64,000 nucleotides of DNA from Brachypterus glaber (taxonomy: Eukaryota > Arthropoda > Insecta > Coleoptera > Kateretidae): positions 11,300,019 through 11,364,018 of the forward strand of contig OY294054.1 of NCBI GenBank assembly GCA_958510825.1. The letters are read 5' to 3'. The translations under genes were made by a program, and so were the position numbers. Below the pieces are notes generated by a model that made no database searches, was not told where the DNA came from, and was given only the letters and a program-made list of their open reading frames with translations. Below, one piece after another: positions 1 through 11,007 of the stretch. The first letter of the stretch is position 1; the number at the start of each line of letters is the position of its first letter.

Positions 1-543
1 CCATTACCGCGCATAATTATTTTAATTTTTTTCGAAGAAAAAAAGATTAAATATAAAAAAAAAAATATTTTTCAGAAAACAATCAAACAGTTCTAACTGA
101 TATAGCTGCTGGGTCAGGGTTGTGTCCATTACTAGTTTCCTTTAAAATATTTCCGTCCGAAGTATGCAAACGCCCCTTGCAACAAAGCATGTCTTGATTT
201 ACGCACTTACAATTTTTTTTTATTTTTAACAGTCTTTTCTTTCCTGTATATGAAATGTTTATATACAGCGAGGTCTTTGCCCCTAGCACTTTTCATTATT
301 TCGATCGACATGACGATTCGTACTAAACTGATTATTAATCAGCGATTTATACAAATCAGTCAATATAAATTAAAAAAAAAACACACATAAAAAACCCAAA
401 CACAGATATTTGGGTACATTTAGTAAACGTTCCACTTTATCAATAAAAATCCAAACCAAAACCAAAACTAACCAACCCAAACTACCATCAATTCCACGGA
501 AATAACCTTACATAAAATAAAAATAATGTATAACGATTTTCGC
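1..543. other. AT-rich non-coding stretch
   Basis: No coding signal was seen. The first 12 bases are the reverse complement of the GCGCGGTAATGG motif repeated further on at 544-716, so an inverted partner of that repeat may begin at the window edge. Confidence 0.5.
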
Positions 544-716
544 TGCAAAAGGCATACGCGGTAAAGACCGTTCGCGGTAATGAACTGCGCGGTAACGGTC
601 TTTGCGATAAAGGACATGCGCGGTAATGACTTATCGCGGTAATGGCGATCGCGGTAATGTACTGCGCGGTAATGGTCTTCGCGGTTGGTTTTTCGCTGTA
701 AAGTCCGGCGCCCAAT
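544..716 (+). repeat. Degenerate GCGGTAATG short tandem repeat
   Basis: About ten degenerate units of roughly 12-20 bp share the core GCGCGGTAATG or TTCGCGGTAA, often followed by GTCTTCGC-like spacers. The patch is far richer in CpG than its AT-rich surroundings. It has no conserved reading frame. It is either a degenerate minisatellite or the subterminal repeat region of a DNA transposon. Confidence 0.7.
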
Positions 717-1499
717 AAATTACACAGGCATACATTTGAAAACTTTTTAAATGCATTTTAGTAGGTGATCTTATATAAACGCTTATAATCCAAAACTGGC
801 TTTAGTTCTTTCCCATCAAGTTTTCATATTACCGCACTATGGACCAGAGAAGGTTTTTCCGCGGCTAAAATTAGCTATTTATTTTTATCTTGGTGAAAAT
901 TGGTATTTAGGGGTTTTTAAGGTTGCTTAAACTGAATCCATTGTTGAACATTTAAAATTCAAAATGGTGGACCCAATATGGTGGCAAAATTTCATGAATT
1001 TTAACGGAATTTAAAACAAAAATGGTTTTTAGGTGGTTTCAAGTTGCTGAAACTGAATTCATTTTTCTTAAATAAAGTATAAATTCAAAATAACAGCAAA
1101 AACAAAATAAAAAAAAGTATGATCTATAGCTACATAGAGGAAAGTGTTCTTTTGTTAGCAGCAGTATTTGATATTGGTCTTATCGTTACGTATATACCGC
1201 TTCAAGTACTCAAGTTTCGATCACCCTGTACTCTTTTAGGTCGATAGCTGTGAAGAGTCTACTAAAGAGGGTGTATTTTCTCCATCATTTTCTCCATATA
1301 ACTTAATAACATTTTCGATTAATAACATGTTTATAAGCTATAAAGTTTATAGCCTATAATTTGATGTAAACATCATGTAGTGGTTACTGTACGATGAGAC
1401 ATTTTGTGTACTAATTGAGTTATTAATAAAACGCGGACAAATTTTTAACTTAATTAACTTTCTGCACTGTATAATTGTGTAACCTGTCTTATTAAGATA
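717..1499. other. Non-coding stretch with interspersed repeat family V
   Basis: Two diverged copies of a motif of the form GGTTTTTAAGGTTGCT(G)AAACTGAAT occur at about 915-945 and 1030-1060. The same motif recurs at 17930-18170, so this is an old interspersed repeat. Nothing else was recognised. Confidence 0.5.
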
Positions 1500-1780
1500 A
1501 ATATAAGGATAGTTTATTAAGCTACGGTTTCCTCCAAAAGTCGCCATCGCTGACGACTGCGACCGGGTAGCCGCGACCGAGTCGTTGAGACATCTCCAAT
1601 GCATTTTAAATGTCGCTGTTTTCCTAGCTGCTGCCGAGTCGTTACTACTAACTACCGGTCGCCGTTCGTTTGGTCGCCGGTCGCTTGACCGCTCCGGGAG
1701 CAGACGTACGACTAATTCGTCACGAATTTGACAGTGTGTGAACAGCTGTGCGCTGTGACAAGTGTTTATTTTTTCCATTC
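1500..1780. other. CpG-rich island with GCGACCGG-type repeats
   Basis: A roughly 280-bp patch is much richer in CpG than its flanks and holds repeated GCGACCGG / CCGGTCGCC words in both orientations. A minus-strand open frame of 143 codons (1347-1778) crosses it. That frame has low-complexity composition and no recognisable domain, so I do not call it a gene. It may be the core of an unrecognised DNA transposon. Confidence 0.45.
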
Positions 1781-2509
1781 CACGGCTGTGGAATGTACAA
1801 TATGTTTATCAGAGTGGACATATTTATGGGAGGTATGTAATAGTTTGTACTTGTAGGGATGTTAAAAAACGGTTTTTTTAATACGTTGTTTTAAAACATT
1901 GTTTTAAAACGGTTTTTTTGTTTTTTATTCTTTTTTTTTTTAATTTTTCGTACCCAATGCTCAACCAAAAATGTTTTTAATTAATAAACTGTCTTTTAGT
2001 TGTCAAATTAGTACAATTTGTATATTTATATTATATTTTAAAATATTTATAACTTTAATTTGGATTGACTCATATAAAAGTTACAAATAAGTTAGGCTAG
2101 GATCTGATCGTTAATTTATTGCGTTCTACGTTTTGTGAATATTTTATGATTTTGTTCTGATAGTTAATACACTTTAAAAGGATCCTGGCTGCCAGGACCT
2201 GCGCCTGGTTATCCATTGTGCCAGAATCTGGTTATCCATTGGTTGCAAATTCAGCAACATTAGAAGAACCGACTTTTTTGAGATATTCATACTGATTGCA
2301 AGGCATAAACTCGCATACAAATCAACAGTTGTTTATAAAATTGAAAATATATGAAAAAGACAGCTGAGGCTGAAAAAAAGGTATACATATGTGTATTATA
2401 TTAAAATGTTAAGGGTTTTTAATTTATTATTAAACAGGTTTATTCAGAACTAAATTCGAAAAATTTAAGAGGTTTGGACTTTTTCTACGTTCAAAAATAT
2501 GAAAAAAAG
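1781..2509. other. AT-rich stretch, no gene seen
   Basis: It contains short self-complementary AAAACGGTTTT / GTTTTAAAAC words near 1865-1920. A short direct repeat CTGGTTATCCATTG occurs twice near 2203-2240. No coding or RNA gene signal was seen. Confidence 0.45.
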
Positions 2510-2935
2510 TTCCAATAAAGGTTTGTACGGAAATGAGCCCTAAGGGAGCTACGACCGTCCTAAGGGTACATCTAAATATATTTCTGGAACCCTATAAACC
2601 ACAGTAACATTTTTTTGCACATGCCTTATACTGGAAATTTAATAAAACCTGCAGTGTCTCATACCTCTACTGCTTTCGTCCGACTTTGCGAAGCTTCGAC
2701 GAAATTACGCAAGTCGCACCCGAACTGGTATGATCTTCGCCTTTTGCCACACATTCGCAACTTTCACTGCAGGTTTTATTGAATTTCCAGTATAGCATTG
2801 ACAAAGGCTATCATTTAATGTAATTTTTATCTCGTAACTTTAACCAGGGACATGCAAAATGGGGGGCGATGTCACTTTTTGCCCCAAACCTTTTATCCGT
2901 ACATTTTTTGACATTTTCTCAATAAAATATTAATT
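2510..2935. repeat. Interspersed repeat family X, interrupted copy
   Basis: The words GAGCCCTAAGGGAGCTACGA and AACTTTAACCAGGG recur, diverged, near 17.3-17.8, 25.9-26.1, 28.9-29.3, 35.7-36.5 and 55.5-55.9 kb. This copy matches the 35.7-36.0 kb copy on both sides of a 164-bp insertion at 2629-2792. The family carries no open frame and its superfamily is unknown. Confidence 0.65.
2629..2792. mobile_element. 164-bp TIR element (MITE) with TA target duplication
   Basis: The termini TACTGGAAATTTAATAAAAC and its inverted partner form about 28-bp imperfect TIRs, flanked by TA on both sides. The same repeat family at about 35.87 kb lacks the insertion at the equivalent position, which confirms the element as a discrete insertion. 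TA duplication and small size suit a Tc1/mariner-type non-autonomous element, but no transposase is present. Confidence 0.8.
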
Positions 2936-3284
2936 AATTTAATCAAAAATACATAAAAAAGGTACTCTTTATGTAACACCGTAAAGTCAACTGTTTTCAA
3001 GAAAATTGCAATTAAAGCGGCATTTTCACGTTCTGAGCATTAAAAATAGGAACAAAAAAAAATGCACCAATAAAAATTCATATTTTTATATCTGCTATAA
3101 AAATAGGATAATGTTAAAGCAATTTCTGCCTGCGATACGATTTTAAAAGATAAAAGCCTTTTATAATGGGCTAATGTATGCTGCATAATGCCTATTAAAG
3201 AATATATTTGCATTTTAAAAATCATTATATACAAAAATTAAATAATGACGTTTGTGTCAAATATTTTTAACTGATTTTAGGTGG
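2936..3284. other. AT-rich stretch, nothing recognised
   Basis: Low-complexity A/T-rich DNA with no domain, repeat partner or RNA signature seen. Confidence 0.4.
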
Positions 3285-3455
3285 CTTCAACGTTCGACTG
3301 TCTTTGACTGTACGATAGTTATCGCTCCCGCTTCGGTCTCTTTACGGGCGAGAGGCCTCTCGTTATCGTTACAACGATACGATATTTTTCCACCTCTCGC
3401 TATCGTTCTGTTCAACGATAACGAGACAATAGGCCTTAGGCGGCAACACTAATAT
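3285..3455. repeat. GC-rich imperfect palindrome of ATCGTT/CTCTCG words
   Basis: CCTCTCG(T/C)TATCGTT occurs twice in direct orientation, and AACGATAACGAGA supplies the complementary strand, so the segment can fold on itself. It is much more GC-rich than its flanks. The words recall insect DRE-like TATCGATA elements, but no gene lies beside it and a transposon end is equally likely. Confidence 0.5.
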
Positions 3456-3893
3456 TATTTCCGTTATTTCAAGAACAGACAAGCAGATAAAAGTAAAAAA
3501 AAGAATTTTTGAAATTGCTTCAGCCGTTACTGACATATTGGCTTATGTAGGTTGGAACACTGTACGTGTAGAATTAAAAAAATATCGTCTGACCCACCCT
3601 AGTGTGTATCCTACTCTAAAGTTATAGATAAATGATGGGATATTTTAGTATATATGTGTAATATATGACTGAGATGAAAAATGTATGAAAAGTAAACATC
3701 TTTTTCGCTGATAAAACAATAAAAAAGTCCCAGGAGTAATATTTTCGTTATAACCATTCAACCAACCGTAAGGATAACATTATTACACTCTTTGTAACCG
3801 TATAGCTAGACTCTTCTTTTAAAGAAATTATATTTATATAAATAATGGTAATTATCTTTAATTTGTTATTTTCTGTCAATCGGTTTGTAATAC
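3456..3893. other. AT-rich stretch, no gene seen
   Basis: No coding signal. It ends with TAATAC, which is the left target-site duplication of the element that follows. Confidence 0.4.
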
Positions 3894-4450
3894 CCAAAGA
3901 ACTTTTACCTCAAGAAGTTATTTCAGACCAATGTTTATGAAGGTGTCATCTTTGTGTTTGTTTGTTTGTTTGTTTACATAAACGTACGCGATACATCTTC
4001 TGGTATAAACATAAGTATTGCTAGTTTTGACCTTCTGGTGACCAGAGCGATGTTGCGTAATTTTCACTTTATCATTATGATAAATCTTTATACCTACATT
4101 AAAATTTTAAAAAACTACTATACTACGACACTATAATTATGTTTGATAATGTAATATAATTAAATTTATTAAAATTAAACTACTAGTTCATATAAAACTC
4201 AAATAAAACTAATAATTCTTAAAATTTACAATAAAATATTTAAAGCAGGTGTTGCAACCGGCAACACTGTATTGCTTGACAAAGTTTACGACATTAGACT
4301 GTGAGTTTACACATTATTTCTCTCTCTTTAGGCGTATTAAGTGTAAACAATAGTCACTCCCCACCAGCCCCTCACCGTAGTTGGTTCACGCTTCAAACAA
4401 AGCATACTGTAGATTTCATCATGTTCATTCTTGAGGTAAAAGTTCTTTGG
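3894..4450. mobile_element. 557-bp TIR element with 6-bp TAATAC duplication
   Basis: Perfect 23-bp TIRs beginning CCAAAGAACTTTTACCTC lie at 3894-3916 and 4428-4450. TAATAC stands directly outside both ends (3888-3893 and 4451-4456). The interior has a TTTG microsatellite but no transposase. A 6-bp duplication does not fit Tc1/mariner (TA), piggyBac (TTAA) or hAT (8 bp), so the superfamily is open. Confidence 0.85.
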
Positions 4451-4956
4451 TAATACCCCTATATATACACGTTTTTTTATTAAGGGTACTGAGACTCTTA
4501 AGGTCAAGAGGCACTGATTTTCTAAATTAGCCTTGAAAATAAAATGATACCCTCACCGACTTTTTTTAATAATTACTACTGGCAGTAATTCTAGTGATAA
4601 ATTGACAAGTGATTAATTACTGCCAATGATTTATCATTTATTTATTATTAGGTTAAAAAGCGAATTTTTTAGCAAAGAGTAAACATTATAAAACGCTGCA
4701 TTACATATCTTCACGGCTTGTTTAACTCATGTAACTTTCATGCTATATAAATAAACTAAGACATACAAATTTTTATTGTCGTAATCATTATTTACTTCTC
4801 GTTTCCCATAGCTATCGTTGCGGCGCGTCGTCTACGAATAATAAATGAATTCTGTATGTATATTTTCGGAAATATTTTTGCGGATTTTTGATGAATAAAA
4901 GTGATTTACTTTCCTTAGGAATTTTAAATAAACTCATTTTAGAGCGATAATTTAAT
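4451..4956. other. Non-coding stretch with small hairpin and family Y end
   Basis: GGCAGTAATT at about 4580 and AATTACTGCC at about 4616 form a small hairpin. A terminus of repeat family Y (GCATTACATATCTTCACGGC) lies near 4700-4720. No coding signal was seen. Confidence 0.5.
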
Positions 4957-5364
4957 GGAGCTCTCTACAAATAGAATTATGAAACAAAAGACGTCTACCC
5001 TATCTCTATCTCATTTGTGCTACACTTTCCAGCCAACCAAATAAATACTGTATTTGTTTTTCATACAACAAATACAGTATTTATTTGGTTGGCCGAAAAG
5101 TGTAGCACTGAGCAGCACGAACGAACATAGCTAATGTGAATCTGTAGAATAAGATAATTCTACAAAAATTAAAATGGCGCCAGTAATTTCTTTAATAAAA
5201 ATAATATAGTTACACTTTTCGCCCGGCCAAGTAAATATTGTATTTGTTCAACAAAGAACAAATACAGAATTTGTTTGGTTGGGTGGAAGTGGGAGTGTAT
5301 GTATGTCTTCTATCCTTTTTGGGTAGAACTTTTGTCCCTGTCTAATCTAACCGGAGAAATCGCC
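4957..5364. mobile_element. Twin-hairpin MITE, copy 1
   Basis: This copy is 408 bp, bounded by GGAGCTCTC and GAAATCGCC with AT on each side. It carries two internal hairpins. The first (about 5022-5105) pairs CAGCCAACCAAATAAATACT with its complement. The second (about 5212-5290) pairs GCCCGGCCAAGTAAATA-type sequence. Copies 2 and 3 lie at 27512-28388 and 61463-61860. It has no coding capacity. Confidence 0.85.
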
Positions 5365-6378
5365 ATTGAAACTTATTTACGCTTTGAATGAAAACTAAAA
5401 AAAAAAATCATTATTTTTTTTGAAATTGTTGGTTGAAATTTGACACAGATTTGTATTTATGCATTTTGCATGAGTATACCAGTATTTAAAAAATAGTGCC
5501 TTTTAAAAAATATATATTTTTTTTTAAATGAAGTAAGACCCTAATATAATTTTTTTTGAGCTGAAATTTTGCACAGAATTTTGTTATGGTATTTTTCAGG
5601 ACACGAGGGGGGCTTAAAAAAAAACGTGTTTTTTGAAATGACCTTATGGTCATGCTCCCAACCTAAATAGTTTATATGCGCATTATTCGATGTGTAATTA
5701 TTTTAATTAACAGTGCCAACTTAAAAAGTTTTAACTGCCCTGATTTGAATTTTCGAACGTGGTGACACAAAATCTGAAGGAAGCTGTAGAATAGATAAAA
5801 CTTCTTATATAGACTTAGTTGTATGGACTATACGAAATAGTTATATCTACTTCAAACTTAGTTATATGTATGTATATTCTACAATAACCGTTTGTAAACA
5901 TGTTTACTGTGATAATTATTACTAAATTTTGTATAAGCGCACATTGGCCCATTCTTGCATTATAGAAGGACAATTAAAAAAAAATAGTAAGCTATTTATA
6001 TAATTTTATAAACTTTAATAAAATATAAAGGTACCTAAACTGGGAATTCGTTACCGTAGTAAATACTAAACGTTTTTGCCTATTTGGAAACACAGGCAAC
6101 ATTTGTTATTGATTACAAGTTGTTACAGTAAAAAATACACTGCCCAGTAACTACCCCCCACCTTTTAGGGGGTGGAGTTAGAATTGTTTTATTATCAGAT
6201 TAACTTTTAGCTACCTCAAAAACCGGGAAATCTCGTATTCACGATAACTTAAGAACGCTTTAAGCTATAGACTTGAAATTTAGCATTTTTTTATTACTGA
6301 TAACGTAAGTATTAATAGGTAACTTGCTTTAATTCATCAATGCGACATAACAATAATATTACATGTTTATGAATATAT
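5365..6378. other. AT-rich non-coding stretch
   Basis: The only notable item is a CCCCACCTTTTAGGGGGTGG palindrome at about 6157-6177, one of several CCCC-N-GGGGGTGRAA motifs in the window. No coding signal was seen. Confidence 0.45.
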
Positions 6379-6427
6379 GCCCTTAATTTTGAAATGCCCT
6401 TAATTTTGAAATGCCCTTAATTTTGAG
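6379..6427 (+). repeat. 18-bp direct repeat, three copies at LINE 5' junction
   Basis: GCCCTTAATTTTGAAAT is repeated three times in tandem directly before the LINE open frame. It may mark the 5' truncation junction of that element. Confidence 0.75.
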
Positions 6428-7142
6428 CTCGACAACGAATTGTTTACTATAAATTCAGTTAACTCCGCAAAGTTTCTTGGAATAGCAATTGACCAACACC
6501 TTAAGTGGGACCTGCAAACGCAACATATAAACAATAAAATAAGATGCTTTATTCCATATTTTAAAACTATAAGAAACTTTTTGACGATCAGACATCTAAA
6601 TATTATATATGATGCTCTGGTTGAGTCCCATTTAAGGTATGGTATTTTAGGATGGGGAGGAGTCTATAAAAATTATTTAGAAGACTTAGAGGTAACCCAA
6701 AAACGTATATTAAAAACAATACATAATAAAAGTTATACTTATCCTTCCGATAATCTATACCAGTTGTCAAATAAAATGGATTGCAGGCAGTTGTATTATT
6801 TAGCACTGGTCCAACAGACACACACTGAAAAAAAAGTATATAAGAATACAAATACACGCAGCAGTTCAAACTTACCTGTTCCAAAAATCTGCAAAACTAT
6901 TGGTCAGCGATGCTATACTTATCTTGGTCCTAGAATTTATAACTCCTTACCCCTAGAAATAAAAAATATGTCATTTAATAAAAGATTTAAAAGAACAACC
7001 AAAGCTTATGTACAACATTTATCCAGAGATTATGTACACAAAGAAATTGACCTGAAAAACAAAAATAATGGTTAGGTTCATGAAATAACTTCTACTTACC
7101 TTATATTTTCTACTAACCTTATATTTTGTTATATTTTCCTTA

Positions 7143-7194
7143 GCTGCTGAAGTGGGTATATATGTGTATATATATATGTATGTATATGTGTATG

Positions 7195-7269
<75 letters not shown>

Positions 7270-7290
7270 GTATATATATGTATGTGTATG
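7143..7290. repeat. (TA)n microsatellite
   Basis: Imperfect TATATG/TATA repeats of about 140 bp lie inside the LINE 3' region. Open frames on both strands here (runs of Y and I) are artefacts of the repeat. Confidence 0.95.
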
Positions 7291-7355
7291 TAAACAAACA
7301 AAACAAAAATGTATATTGCGTTTGCTGTATATTCTTAAATAGTATAATCTTAAAT

Positions 7356-7439
7356 AATATTTATCAATCTTTTTAATCTATTTTAAGTTAGGTTTTAATA
7401 TTTATCAATCTTTTTAATCTATTTTAAGTTAGGTTTTAG
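7356..7439 (+). repeat. 41-bp tandem duplication
   Basis: AATATTTATCAATCTTTTTA and the following 21 bases are present twice, nearly identical, in the LINE 3' untranslated region. The copies differ so little that the duplication must be recent. Confidence 0.85.
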
Positions 7440-7817
7440 TAAGTATTGTCCTAGATTTAATAAATTATGTAGTTAATAATTAATTATTAAGTATTGTCTT
7501 ACTTTAGTTGCTATTTAGTATATTTCTTTAATATTTTTTTTATATTTGCACACACAAATAAACATTTGTTTGTTTATTTAAGTGCATTTCAGCATATTTA
7601 TTGCATTTCGTTTGTCTTGTTTGTATTGTTTTTCTTTTTTCAAGCAATAAATATTATTATTATTATTATTATTTTCATTATTACATTTTCATGTAGGATT
7701 TTACAAAATGTTATGTAAAAATAAGTTTTTATTGTTTTTTTTTTCACAAAAAATTTAGTACATATCAATATCATAACTGTTGCATTTTTTTATCTAGTAT
7801 TTAATGTACATTTAACT

Positions 7818-8089
7818 ACAATTAGCTCAGCGGTCTCAGGCATCGATATAGCATTGACACTGGGCCAATGATGGTGAGTTTAAACCTCACTGGCGCCGAT
7901 TGCCTTTTTCAGTTAATTAATAATTGAAATTTGGCGAAGGCATACTCCCTAGATATATTGGTTCGAGAGTCAATTAAAGCCGGTGGTTCCCTCTAATACT
8001 AGCCCACACAAGTCCTGGACTTCGGGGATGTTTAATTAAGTAGAATAGTACGAGGTTAAAAACAAACATAAACATAAACATAAACATAA
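7818..8089 (+). mobile_element. tRNA-derived SINE, head type A, copy 1
   Basis: The tRNA-like head has a pol III A box (TTAGCTCAGCGGT) and a B box (GAGTTTAAACCTC). The body begins GCCGATTGCCTTTTTCAG and passes through CCGGTGGTTCCCTCTA and GTCCTGGACTT. The 3' end is GTACGAGGTTAAA with a (CATAAA)n tail. Six other full copies occur in the window. This type has the short body version with GTACTCCCTAGATATATTGG. Confidence 0.9.
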
Positions 8090-8529
8090 TAGTTAATTTG
8101 ACAAATATTTTAAACAAACCGGTATTAAACCCACTTCAACTTTTTTGGTGAATTATCTGGAGGCCATTGTTTATTTTAGTGTATATTATACTGTAGATTG
8201 AGTCGTAAAACATTTTTGCCAAAATTAAAGCAATTTTACCACCAAAATAATAAAAAAAATAGAATTTATTAAATCTTTAAAACTGACTAAATTTGATTCA
8301 AAAAGTAAAAGATATCTTCATAAGAAAAAAAGCATTTGACACAGTTACTTTTACAAAAGAAAAATTTTTATTCCTGATTCGAAGGTGATTTTGACCCACT
8401 CTGTTATTCTATATTAAGTTTTACAACCGAAAATAATATTTATACAAACATCACAGGTCATATTTTAAGTTACTCCATATTCTGCTTTGTGGTTGAAGTG
8501 AGGCATAATTTCACCTGATTTAATTCTTA
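8090..8529. other. AT-rich stretch, nothing recognised
   Basis: No coding frame, tRNA fold or repeat partner identified. Confidence 0.4.
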
Positions 8530-8800
8530 CGAGAATAACCCCAAAAATTGCTCCAAAAAAATAAAAAAATATGTGGGCAAATAGAGAATTGTATAAACTT
8601 TAAAATGATATGTCACACGATCTCCTTTCTATTTAAAAAAATTTCCCCCCCTTGTCCCCCTATCGTGCCCCTAAACATACCAAATATATACCAAAAAAAT
8701 ATTTAGGTAATGTTATTTATGTGTTCCAAATTTCAAGTTGATATCTTAAGCCGTTCAAAAGTTAAAGGGGGGAAGGCGGACTTTTGACACGCTACGTATA
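8530..8800. repeat. Half of a foldback element related to 29361-29909
   Basis: The order of words AAATAGAGAATT, ACTTTAAAATGATATGTCAC, a C-rich tract, GTTCAAAAGTTAA and GGCGGACTTTTG matches the right half of the foldback at 29361-29909. The partner arm is not visible here, so this is a solo half-element. Confidence 0.65.
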
Positions 8801-9420
8801 GATGACAAATATGAAGAAATACGATATATTCATTAATATTTAAGGCTTTGCAGAGGGCTCAAGATGACCTTTAATCTGATTCTGCTTTTGCACACACATT
8901 ACGCATATTAGAAGGTATATTTTGGTGTTTTGAAATTCCAGATTTAAAATTTTCGGCCCACCCTATAGTATAGTATGCACTTCTATAAACTGTACAAACT
9001 TGATGTTTTAATTAATATTTTCTAAAGAGACGAAACTATACATTGTCGCTGTAACGAGAAAATGTATTATAGACAGTAAAAATATATGTAAGAAAAACTT
9101 AGATAAACTCTCTACATATACAGCATTGTTCTTTAATAGATGCATTTATTTTACATCAAGAAATATGAAAAAATTCGTATGAACATACGTCCAAAAACAG
9201 GTCGTAGATGTTTAGCAGTAGCTCCGAAAATTCGGCTTTTATTTAACAAGTACGAAACCCTTTGAGCTTTAGCAGCGAGGTTTGGGTTATCATCTCATTC
9301 TTTTAACTAGGGGCTTGCAAAACTTTTTTCTACGTATTTTTTTGCAGTTTTTTTATTAGAATATGATACCTTAGGTAAAAAAATTGTAATACTGTAGGAA
9401 TCAATATCCAAAAACATCCT
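8801..9420. other. AT-rich stretch, no gene seen
   Basis: No coding or structural RNA signal was recognised. Confidence 0.4.
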
Positions 9421-9670
9421 AAAGATAAAATTTTTTCTTGGGGGGGGCGGGGAGGGGGGTAGAATTTTTGATTAAATTTGGCGCCCCTAAAAAAGCTTTG
9501 TTTCTAAGCTTTTCTACAAAAATTGGCGCCCACCTTGGCGCCCCTATCCAAACAAAAAAACACCCACTGTTATTTTTAATTTTTTATTTAAAATAACAAC
9601 AAAATATTACAAATAAAGATTCTTGGGGGGTAAATACCCTTCTACCCCCCCATATCTACGCGCCTGCTCC
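9421..9670. repeat. TTGGCGCCCC-containing interspersed repeat
   Basis: TTGGCGCCC occurs three times between 9478 and 9545 with AAGCTTT spacers, after a G-rich tract. The same arrangement recurs at 45481-45650. No open frame is present. Confidence 0.6.
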
Positions 9671-10196
9671 GATGCCCACCTAGCCAAGGTTATCTGGTCG
9701 GGCAGTAAAACCTTGAAGAAAACTAAAAATATTATATATTTTTTAAAATTTTGGCGAAGGCGCCAACACTAAGATAGCTATTTTTGATAAAACAGGATAA
9801 AACCGGATAAAACCAGATGGGTTAACTAAATACTTTTGTGCAGAATAACCACTGTTAAAATAACCTTGTTTTTACATGCGCGCGATAACAACCAATGAAA
9901 TGCTGGATACTTCAAGCATACGCTCTGTTTTTTTTACAGCGGTATAACCCTAATACAGGTTCATAGGAACAGGAGAACCACATTTTATGTAGTATTTTTG
10001 TAGTGGTTATGTAATTTTAGACCAACAAATGTTTTTTTTTTCAGTGTAGTAACATGGCAGAAAATTAGTTGTCAAAAATTTCTTACTTTTTGCTGCACTT
10101 TATGAGATTAAAAATAGGGCACATATTTTAAGTTTAAGTTCTTAAACTATCTAGTTTACTAGCTAGTTATTAAAATAAACTTTAATAATTCTAGAA
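9671..10196. other. AT-rich stretch, no gene seen
   Basis: The short direct words GGATAAAACCGGATAAAACC occur near 9793. There is no coding signal. Confidence 0.4.
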
Positions 10197-10925
10197 ATAT
10201 TTGATATTGGCCACCTGTGGTAAAATATTCATTTAAAATGGCATTTAAAATAAAATTTAAGAGCATTTTTGTAACAGCTGCGACATATTTAGTGTATATA
10301 CAAGGTGCTTTTCTAGACGAAATACTTTTTGTCGAAGAACCATTTTATAGCGTTCCGTACCACAAAAATAAAAAAAAGTAATCCTTATAGTCTAGTTTAC
10401 AGTCAGCCAAATTATAATATAATCCTGTGGGGTAGTGGTGTAAATTGGGAGAGGGTTTTTATTGCCCAAAAAAGAATTATTCGTAAAATATTTAATATTA
10501 AATTTAGGGATTCGTGTAAGGAACATTTTAAAAAATATAAATTAATGACAATGCCATGCGTATACATTTATAGGTGTCTGCTGCTTATTCGTGAAAATAT
10601 TTCTCTTTATAATAAAAATACTGATAATCATAATTATAACACAAGGAGCTGCAATGCACTGTGCATTCCTGCCCACAAAACAGCTAGATATGAAAAATCT
10701 GTAACATATATTGGAATAAAACTTTACAATAAGCTACCAGACGGCTATAAATGTATAAGCTTGCGCGAATTTAACATCAAAATTAAAAAATTACTTTTGG
10801 AAAGGGAATTTTTAACAGAAATGTAAACGTAATTTTATGTAAACGTAATTTTATGTATGAAATGTATTTATTTTCATGTTTGACTTGTATGTATTTATAT
10901 TAAATTAAATTAAATTATATTACAT
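10197..10925 (+). mobile_element. 5'-truncated LINE RT C-terminus
   Basis: An open frame at 10329-10826 encodes about 165 residues of jockey-like RT C-terminus. PNYNIILWGSGVNWERVF corresponds to 'sh..YGi.lWG.s', and IAQKRIIRKIFN is the QKR helix. NYNTRSCNALCIPAHKT and GIKLYNKLPDGYK close the family pattern. The tail is (TTAAA)n near 10895-10915. An upstream segment (10197-10320, with CCACCTGTGG and CAGCTGCGAC) recurs at about 12930-13035. The RT core is missing. Confidence 0.85.
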
Positions 10926-11007
10926 AGCTCGATTGTCCGTCTCTCACAGCCTTTTATCTTAAGAGCTAGAAATTTATTTTACATAGAGGTAGATTGTCTT
11001 AATATTC

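Larger units (their letters stand above)
6420..7680 (+). mobile_element. 5'-truncated non-LTR retrotransposon (RT C-terminus)
   Basis: An open frame to 7075 encodes about 211 residues typical of the C-terminal end of jockey/CR1-type LINE reverse transcriptases. FLGIAIDQHLKW is the post-catalytic 'YLGv.lD..L.W' motif. LRYGILGWG and VTQKRILKTI are the following thumb-like motifs. TYLGPRIYNSLPLEIKN is the family's closing motif. The catalytic YADD box and everything upstream are missing. A 3' region follows, with a TA microsatellite, a 41-bp duplication at 7356-7439 and a terminal (ATT)n tract near 7650-7675. It is not a host gene. Confidence 0.85.

Noticed and set aside
1347..1778. 143-codon minus-strand frame
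   Set aside because: Low-complexity, no domain, crosses a sharp composition boundary and repetitive CpG words; not convincing as a gene.
7019..7376. Open frames rich in Tyr and Ile on both strands
   Set aside because: Translation of the (TA)n microsatellite inside the LINE 3' region.
7818..7900. SINE heads as functional tRNA genes
   Set aside because: They have pol III boxes but run directly into the shared SINE body and do not form a closed cloverleaf with a mature 3' end.
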